Source of the DNA: Candidatus Methylomirabilota bacterium
GTDB taxonomy: Bacteria; Methylomirabilota; Methylomirabilia; Methylomirabilales; JACPAU01
Direction: 5' to 3'
DNA: 8,617 bases
NCBI GenBank assembly: GCA_023249205.1
Contig: JAHFDC010000020.1
Location: 1-8,617, forward strand
The notes under the pieces: generated by a model
What the model saw: the letters and a program-made list of their open reading frames with translations, nothing else
Databases searched by the model: none
What the model was told of the DNA's origin: nothing
Translations under genes and position numbers: made by a program
Shown: positions 4,634 through 8,617 of the stretch, in pieces
Position numbering within the stretch: position 1 is the first letter of the stretch
How the letters are laid out: each line of letters opens with the position of its first letter

Positions 4634-5613
4634 TGGTTCTCCTCCTCACCCGTGAAGACCTGGAAGCCCTCCTGCCCTATCCAGAGGTGATCGGCGCCAT
4701 GGCGGAGGCCTTCAGGGTCCTGGGCCGGGGGGAATGTCTCGTTCCCCTTCGGACGGTCCTGGAGGTTCCTGGGCGCGGGACGATCCTCGTCATGCCGGCC
4801 CGCCTGGGGCGCGCGGAGGGGGTAGGAACGAAGGTCGTGGGGGTGTTCCCGGGCAACCGGGCCTCCGGTCTCCCCGTGGTTCCCGCCCTCTACCTCCTGA
4901 GCGATCCCGAGACCGGGCTGCCCCAGGCCCTCGTGGACGGGACCGCCCTCACGCGCCTCAGGACTGCCGCCACCTCCGCCCTCGCGGCCGGGCACCTGGC
5001 GCGTCCGGATTCCCGGACGCTGGGGCTGTTCGGGGCCGGGGCGCAGGCCGTCGCTCATGTGGAGGCCTTCCGGACCCTCTTCCCCCTCGAGCGGGTCATC
5101 CTGAAGGGGCGGGATCCGCGCCGCGCCGCGGCCTGCGCCGAGGCGCTCCCGCGTCTGGCGGGGGTGGCCGCGTCCGTTGCGACGGATCCGGCGGAGGTGG
5201 TCCGGGAGGCTGACCTCGTGGTGACGGCGACCACGGCGGGTTCCCCCCTCTTCGACGGGCACGATCTGAAGCCGGGGACGCACGTGACCGCCGTCGGGGC
5301 CTTCACGCCGGAGACGCGCGAGCTGGACACCGTCACGATCCGGCGCGCGAAGGTGGTGGTGGATACCTACCAGGGGGGGCTGGCTGAGGCGGGGGACCTC
5401 CTCATCCCGATGGCGGAGGGAGCAATCGGCCGGGACCACGTCCTGGCCGAGCTGGCGGAGGTGGTAGCGGGGGCGAATCCCATCCGGACCTCCCCCGAGG
5501 ACGTCACGGTCTTCAAGTCGGTGGGGTTCGCTCTGGAGGACCTGGCGGCGGCGCGGCTGGCCTACCGGAAGGCGCGAGCCGCCGGGCGCGGGATCCCCGT
5601 GGCGCTTCACTGA
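4633..5613 (+). CDS. Ornithine cyclodeaminase/mu-crystallin family reductase (probable ketimine or imino-acid reductase)
   Basis: A 326-residue cytoplasmic enzyme, normal length for the family. Features in order: an N-terminal substrate domain with GTKVVG (Lys67) and DGTALTRLRTAATSALA (102-118) carrying the conserved arginines; a Rossmann NAD(P) domain with GLFGAGAQA (131-139); VVTATTAGSPLF (196-207); and the C-terminal FKSVGFALED (294-303). True ornithine cyclodeaminases have an aspartate in a GGDCPGKTELD-type segment. Here it reads AVGAFTPETRELD (220-232), as in the mu-crystallin, alanine dehydrogenase or pyrroline/piperideine-2-carboxylate reductase branch. The protein is therefore more likely an NAD(P)H-dependent ketimine reductase than a cyclodeaminase. 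The start at 4633 is chosen by homology to the family's N-terminus (LLLTREDLEALLPYPEVI); an upstream extension to 4504 lacks family resemblance. It is followed after 28 nt by the aldehyde dehydrogenase and then gcdH, suggesting lysine-type amino acid catabolism. Confidence 0.9.
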   Translation: MVLLLTREDLEALLPYPEVIGAMAEAFRVLGRGECLVPLRTVLEVPGRGTILVMPARLGRAEGVGTKVVGVFPGNRASGLPVVPALYLLSDPETGLPQALVDGTALTRLRTAATSALAAGHLARPDSRTLGLFGAGAQAVAHVEAFRTLFPLERVILKGRDPRRAAACAEALPRLAGVAASVATDPAEVVREADLVVTATTAGSPLFDGHDLKPGTHVTAVGAFTPETRELDTVTIRRAKVVVDTYQGGLAEAGDLLIPMAEGAIGRDHVLAELAEVVAGANPIRTSPEDVTVFKSVGFALEDLAAARLAYRKARAAGRGIPVALH

Positions 5614-5641
5614 GGCGACCCGGGAGCGCGGGAGGAGGCGC

Positions 5642-7126
5642 ATGACCCAGGTCTACAAGAACCTCATCGGGGGCAAGTGGGTGGAGGCGGCGTCGGGGCA
5701 GACCTTCGCGGACGCCAATCCGGCCAACGGAGAGGACGTGCTCGGGCGCTTTCCGCGGAGCGACGCCCGGGACGTGGATGCGGCTGCCCGCGCGGCTGCC
5801 TCCGCCTTCGAGCGCTGGCGGCGGGTGCCGGCACCGAGGCGGGCCGAGATCCTCTACCGCGCTGGCGAGATTCTGGTCCGGAAGAAGGAAGACTTGGCCC
5901 GGACCATGACCCGGGAGATGGGGAAGGTTCTGAAGGAGTCGCGCGGCGATGTGCAGGAAGGAATTGACATGACCTACTACATCGCCGGGGAGGGGCGGCG
6001 CCTGACGGGGCAGACCACCCCTTCCGAACTGCCGGACAAGTGGGCCATGAGCGTCCGGGTCCCTGTAGGGGTGGCGGCCTGCATCACCCCCTGGAACTTC
6101 CCCCTGGCGATCCCGACCTGGAAAGTCGTTCCGGCCCTCGTCGCCGGGAACGCGGTCATCTTCAAGCCGGCCGAGGATACGCCGCTCCTCGGTCACCTGT
6201 TCGTGGAGATCCTCCTGGAGGCCGGCCTGCCTCCGGAGGTCCTGCAACTCGTCCACGGGACCGGGGAAGAGGCGGGGGCGGCGCTGGTCCGGCATCCACT
6301 CGTGAACCTGGTCTCTTTCACCGGCTCCTCGGAGGTGGGGCAGGACGTGGCGGTGGCCTGCGCCAAGGAGCACCGGCGCTGTTCCCTCGAGATGGGGGGG
6401 AAGAACTGCATCCTGGTCATGGAGGACGCGGATCTGGACCTGGCGGTGGACGGGGCGGTCTGGGGTGGGTTCGGGACGACGGGGCAGCGCTGCACGGCCG
6501 CGAGCCGCCTCATCGTCCACGAAGCCGTGGCTCGGGAGTTCACCGACGCGCTGGTGAAGCGGGCCACCCGGCTCCGGCTGGGGGATGGTCTTCTGCCCGA
6601 GACGGAGGTGGGACCCGTCATCAACGAGGCCCAGATCACGCGGGTCCACCGGTACACGGAGGTGGGAAAGACGGAGGGGGCCGATCTCCTGTGCGGCGGC
6701 GCCATCGCGCGGGAGGGGGCGCTGGCCAAGGGATACTTCTACCGGCCGACCGTTTTCGCGAAAGTGAAGCCCACGATGCGGATTGCCCAGGAGGAGATCT
6801 TCGGCCCGACGGTGACCGTCCTCCCGGTCCGCTCCTTCGAGGAAGCGGTCACGGTTGCCAACGGGGTTCGCTACGGGCTCTCGACCGCGATCTATACGCG
6901 GGACGTGAACCGGGCCTTCCGCGCCATGGGGGACCTGCAGGCGGGCATCACCTACGTGAACGCCCCCACCATCGGCGCGGAGGTCCACCTTCCCTTCGGC
7001 GGCATCAAGGCCACCGGCAACGGCCACCGGGAGGGGGGACCGCAGGTGCTGGACATCTTCACCGAGTGGAAGACGATCTACGTGGACTACAGCGGGAGGT
7101 TGCAGCGGGCCCAGATTGACGTCTGA
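5642..7126 (+). CDS. NAD(P)+-dependent aldehyde dehydrogenase, possibly an aminoadipate- or glutarate-semialdehyde dehydrogenase
   Basis: A 494-residue member of the aldehyde dehydrogenase superfamily with all catalytic elements: Asn152 in TPWNFP, Lys175 in FKPAE for cofactor binding, the Rossmann turn FTGSSEVG (226-233), general base Glu250 in LEMGGKN, nucleophile Cys284 in GTTGQRCTAASR, and EIFGPT (385-390). It oxidises an aldehyde to the carboxylate by a thiohemiacetal intermediate in the cytoplasm. The C-terminal region (APTIGAEVHLPFGG and GNGHREGG, about 441-466) belongs to a subgroup acting on semialdehydes, but the exact substrate cannot be read from sequence. Gene neighbours point to lysine catabolism: 2-aminoadipate semialdehyde or glutarate semialdehyde would connect to glutaryl-CoA. 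ATG at 5642 is preceded by AGGAGG (5633-5638). The gene lies 28 nt after the reductase and 94 nt before gcdH; that gap holds only a small GGCCGC/GCGGCC hairpin (7134-7148). Confidence 0.95.
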   Translation: MTQVYKNLIGGKWVEAASGQTFADANPANGEDVLGRFPRSDARDVDAAARAAASAFERWRRVPAPRRAEILYRAGEILVRKKEDLARTMTREMGKVLKESRGDVQEGIDMTYYIAGEGRRLTGQTTPSELPDKWAMSVRVPVGVAACITPWNFPLAIPTWKVVPALVAGNAVIFKPAEDTPLLGHLFVEILLEAGLPPEVLQLVHGTGEEAGAALVRHPLVNLVSFTGSSEVGQDVAVACAKEHRRCSLEMGGKNCILVMEDADLDLAVDGAVWGGFGTTGQRCTAASRLIVHEAVAREFTDALVKRATRLRLGDGLLPETEVGPVINEAQITRVHRYTEVGKTEGADLLCGGAIAREGALAKGYFYRPTVFAKVKPTMRIAQEEIFGPTVTVLPVRSFEEAVTVANGVRYGLSTAIYTRDVNRAFRAMGDLQAGITYVNAPTIGAEVHLPFGGIKATGNGHREGGPQVLDIFTEWKTIYVDYSGRLQRAQIDV

Positions 7127-7220
7127 GAGCCGTGGCCGCCGAGCGGCCGCCGCCCTCCCAAAGACCGGCAGGGGGAGGAGGCTGCCGACCGAGCGGCCCG
7201 GGCTCACGGTGGGGAGCGCT

Positions 7221-8387
7221 ATGGGCACGTTCACGGGAGTGGATTACTACGGCATCGAGGAGCTGTTCACCCCGGAGGAGCGGCTGGTCCGGGACACGGT
7301 CCGTCAGTTCGTGGAGGCGGAGGTCCTCCCCATCATTGACCGGCACAACCGGGCCGGGAGCTTCCCGGTCGCTCTCATTCCGCGCCTGGGGGAGCTGGGG
7401 GTCCTCGGCGCGAACTTGCACGGGTACGGCTGCGCCGGCATCAATAATGTGGCCTACGGGCTCGCCATGCAGGAGCTCGAGCGGGGGGATTCGGCCATCC
7501 GCTCGTTCGCGTCCGTCCAGGGCCCCCTCGTCATGTACGCGCTCCACACCTTCGGCTCCGAGGCCCAGAAGGGGCGCTGGCTCCCGGAGCTGGCAGCCGG
7601 CCGGAAGGTCGCCTGCTTCGGCCTCACCGAGCCGGACCACGGTTCCGACCCCGGCGGGATGGAGACCAAGGCGGTGCGGGTCGGCGGGGGCTACGTCCTC
7701 AACGGGACCAAACTCTGGATCACCAACGGGTCCATCGCCGACGTGGCCGTCGTCTGGGCCCGGGTCGAGGATACCTTCGGAGGGTTCCTGGTGGAGCGGG
7801 GGACGCCGGGGTTCGCCGCCCGGGACATTCACGGGAAGCTCTCCATGCGTGCCTCCGTAACGTCCGAGCTAACCTTCCAGGACTGCCGCGTCCCGGCCGA
7901 AAACCGTCTCCCGGGGGCGGAAGGCCTGAAGGCTCCCCTCGGGTGCCTGAACCAGGCCCGCTACGGGATCGCCTGGGGGGCGGTGGGGGCGGCCATGGCC
8001 TGCTACGATGCCGCGCTTCGCTACGCGGGGGCCCGGCGCCAGTTCGGGAAGTCCATCGCGGGCTTCCAGCTGGTCCAGCAGAAGCTGGTCACCATGCTCA
8101 CCGAGATCACCAAGGCGCAGCTCCTCTGCCTGCAGCTGGGGCGCCTGAAGGACGCGGGGAAGCTCCGGCACACGCAGGTCTCGTTGGCCAAGCGGAACAA
8201 CGTGGAGCAGGCGCTCCACATCGCCCGGATGGCCCGGGACATCCATGGGGCCAACGGGATCGTGGACGAGTACCCGGTGATGCGGCACCTCTGCAATCTG
8301 GAAACGCTCTTCACCTACGAGGGGACGCACGACATCCACACGCTGATTCTCGGCCGGGACATCACCGGCATCGCCGCCTTCTCCTAA
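7221..8387 (+). CDS. gcdH: Glutaryl-CoA dehydrogenase (decarboxylating)
   Basis: A 388-residue FAD-dependent acyl-CoA dehydrogenase that oxidises and decarboxylates glutaryl-CoA to crotonyl-CoA plus CO2, passing electrons to ETF. Features specific to this subfamily: IRSFASVQ (93-100), with Arg94 at the position of the human glutarate-binding arginine; CFGLTEPDHGSDPGGMET (132-149) in the FAD/substrate region; LWITNG...VVWAR (165-181); GCLNQARYGIAWG (241-253); QLVQQKLVTMLTEITKAQ with LQLGRLKD (283-311); SLAKRNN and ARDIHGANGIVDEY (339-351); and TYEGTHDIHTLILGR (365-379) carrying catalytic base Glu367. ATG at 7221 has GGGGAG 4 nt upstream; an in-frame GTG at 7209 is a weaker alternative and the long N-terminal extension to 7116 has no family resemblance. 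Its TAA stop is the first part of the second structured element. It is probably the third gene of the operon. Confidence 0.96.
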   Translation: MGTFTGVDYYGIEELFTPEERLVRDTVRQFVEAEVLPIIDRHNRAGSFPVALIPRLGELGVLGANLHGYGCAGINNVAYGLAMQELERGDSAIRSFASVQGPLVMYALHTFGSEAQKGRWLPELAAGRKVACFGLTEPDHGSDPGGMETKAVRVGGGYVLNGTKLWITNGSIADVAVVWARVEDTFGGFLVERGTPGFAARDIHGKLSMRASVTSELTFQDCRVPAENRLPGAEGLKAPLGCLNQARYGIAWGAVGAAMACYDAALRYAGARRQFGKSIAGFQLVQQKLVTMLTEITKAQLLCLQLGRLKDAGKLRHTQVSLAKRNNVEQALHIARMARDIHGANGIVDEYPVMRHLCNLETLFTYEGTHDIHTLILGRDITGIAAFS

Positions 8388-8586
8388 TACAAGTGGCAGA
8401 ACGAAAGTGACAGAGTCCGGGTCCTGTCGCCGGCGCCGCCCCGGCCCCCGGGCCCCGTGGGGAACCCTCCCGTGGTTCCCCCCATCGGCCAAGCGCCGAT
8501 GGGACCCCCCTCCGCTACGGGGGCCGTGGGGCGGCATCCGGCGCCACCCGGACTCTGTGTCACACAATTTATGTCGTTCGTATGAG
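8384..8586. repeat. 203-bp structured inverted-repeat element, copy 2
   Basis: A gapless match to 1391-1593 with a constant offset of 6993 and the same orientation. The 139-bp core (8415-8553) has one difference (G8526 for A). Arms are less similar: 22 of 31 on the left, 25 of 33 on the right. The inner arm still pairs perfectly over 12 bp (8411-8422 with 8546-8557), because two base pairs changed on both sides relative to copy 1 (AC/GT there, GA/TC here). The outermost 15 positions pair imperfectly, with three G-T wobbles and two mismatches. The element begins with CTAATAC, whose TAA is the gcdH stop codon, and ends 14 nt before a possible next start codon. It could act as a 3' end structure for the operon, a 5' structure of the next gene, or both. 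Confidence 0.9.
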
Positions 8587-8600
8587 GGTGACTTCAGCGA

Positions 8601-8617
8601 ATGGTGCTCCATGTTCA
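8601..8617 (+). CDS. Possible start of a next gene (cut by window)
   Basis: ATG at 8601 opens MVLHV before the window ends, with GAGGGTGA (8584-8591) as a Shine-Dalgarno candidate 9 nt upstream that overlaps the end of the element. An ATG at 8582 in another frame is an alternative. Too little sequence is present to say what it encodes or whether it is real. Confidence 0.25.

Noticed and set aside
4198..5643. A 481-codon minus-strand open frame across the micro-ORFs and the reductase
   Set aside because: No domain is recognisable, and it opposes a recognised reductase and its promoter.
5513..7234. A 573-codon minus-strand open frame opposite the aldehyde dehydrogenase
   Set aside because: It lies wholly across motif-rich plus-strand genes; composition is Arg/Gly/Pro/His-rich and domainless, typical of antisense frames at high GC.

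Overview
The window is bacterial, very GC-rich and gene-dense. Genes have strong third-position G/C bias, short spacers, frequent GTG starts and Shine-Dalgarno sites of the AGGAGG/GGGGAG type. Gene content (GAF-GGDEF signalling protein, rhomboid protease, NTase/HEPN pair, lysine-type catabolic genes) would fit an uncultured soil or subsurface bacterium, but nothing here fixes the phylum.

Layout. At the left edge (1-1295, minus strand) is a diguanylate cyclase with a degenerate receiver, a GAF and a GGDEF domain, cut by the window edge. A divergent intergenic region follows, filled by a 203-bp inverted-repeat-bounded structured element (1391-1593). To its right, on the plus strand, lie a rhomboid protease and a histidine-phosphatase-like protein. 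A relatively AT-rich promoter region (2900-3165) precedes a two-gene overlapping unit: a winged-helix/nucleotidyltransferase fusion and a HEPN-like protein, both missing residues expected for catalysis. A 458-nt spacer (4175-4632) is not empty. It holds two tandem micro-ORFs for 14- and 16-residue lysine-rich peptides, two strong GC hairpins, a good extended -10 promoter and a possible 30-codon leader ORF coupled to the next gene.

The right half is a catabolic operon: an ornithine-cyclodeaminase/mu-crystallin family reductase, an NAD(P)-dependent aldehyde dehydrogenase and a convincing glutaryl-CoA dehydrogenase (gcdH). Together they are consistent with lysine degradation, possibly through cyclic imine or pipecolate intermediates, to glutaryl-CoA and crotonyl-CoA.

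The most unusual signal is a second copy of the 203-bp element (8384-8586), beginning in the gcdH stop codon. The copies align without gaps over all 203 positions, in the same orientation. The central 139 bp differ at one base, while the outer arms have diverged (about 25% of positions) yet still pair within each copy, including compensatory base-pair swaps and G-T wobbles. That is the signature of a conserved folded RNA or cruciform element and not of ordinary intergenic DNA.
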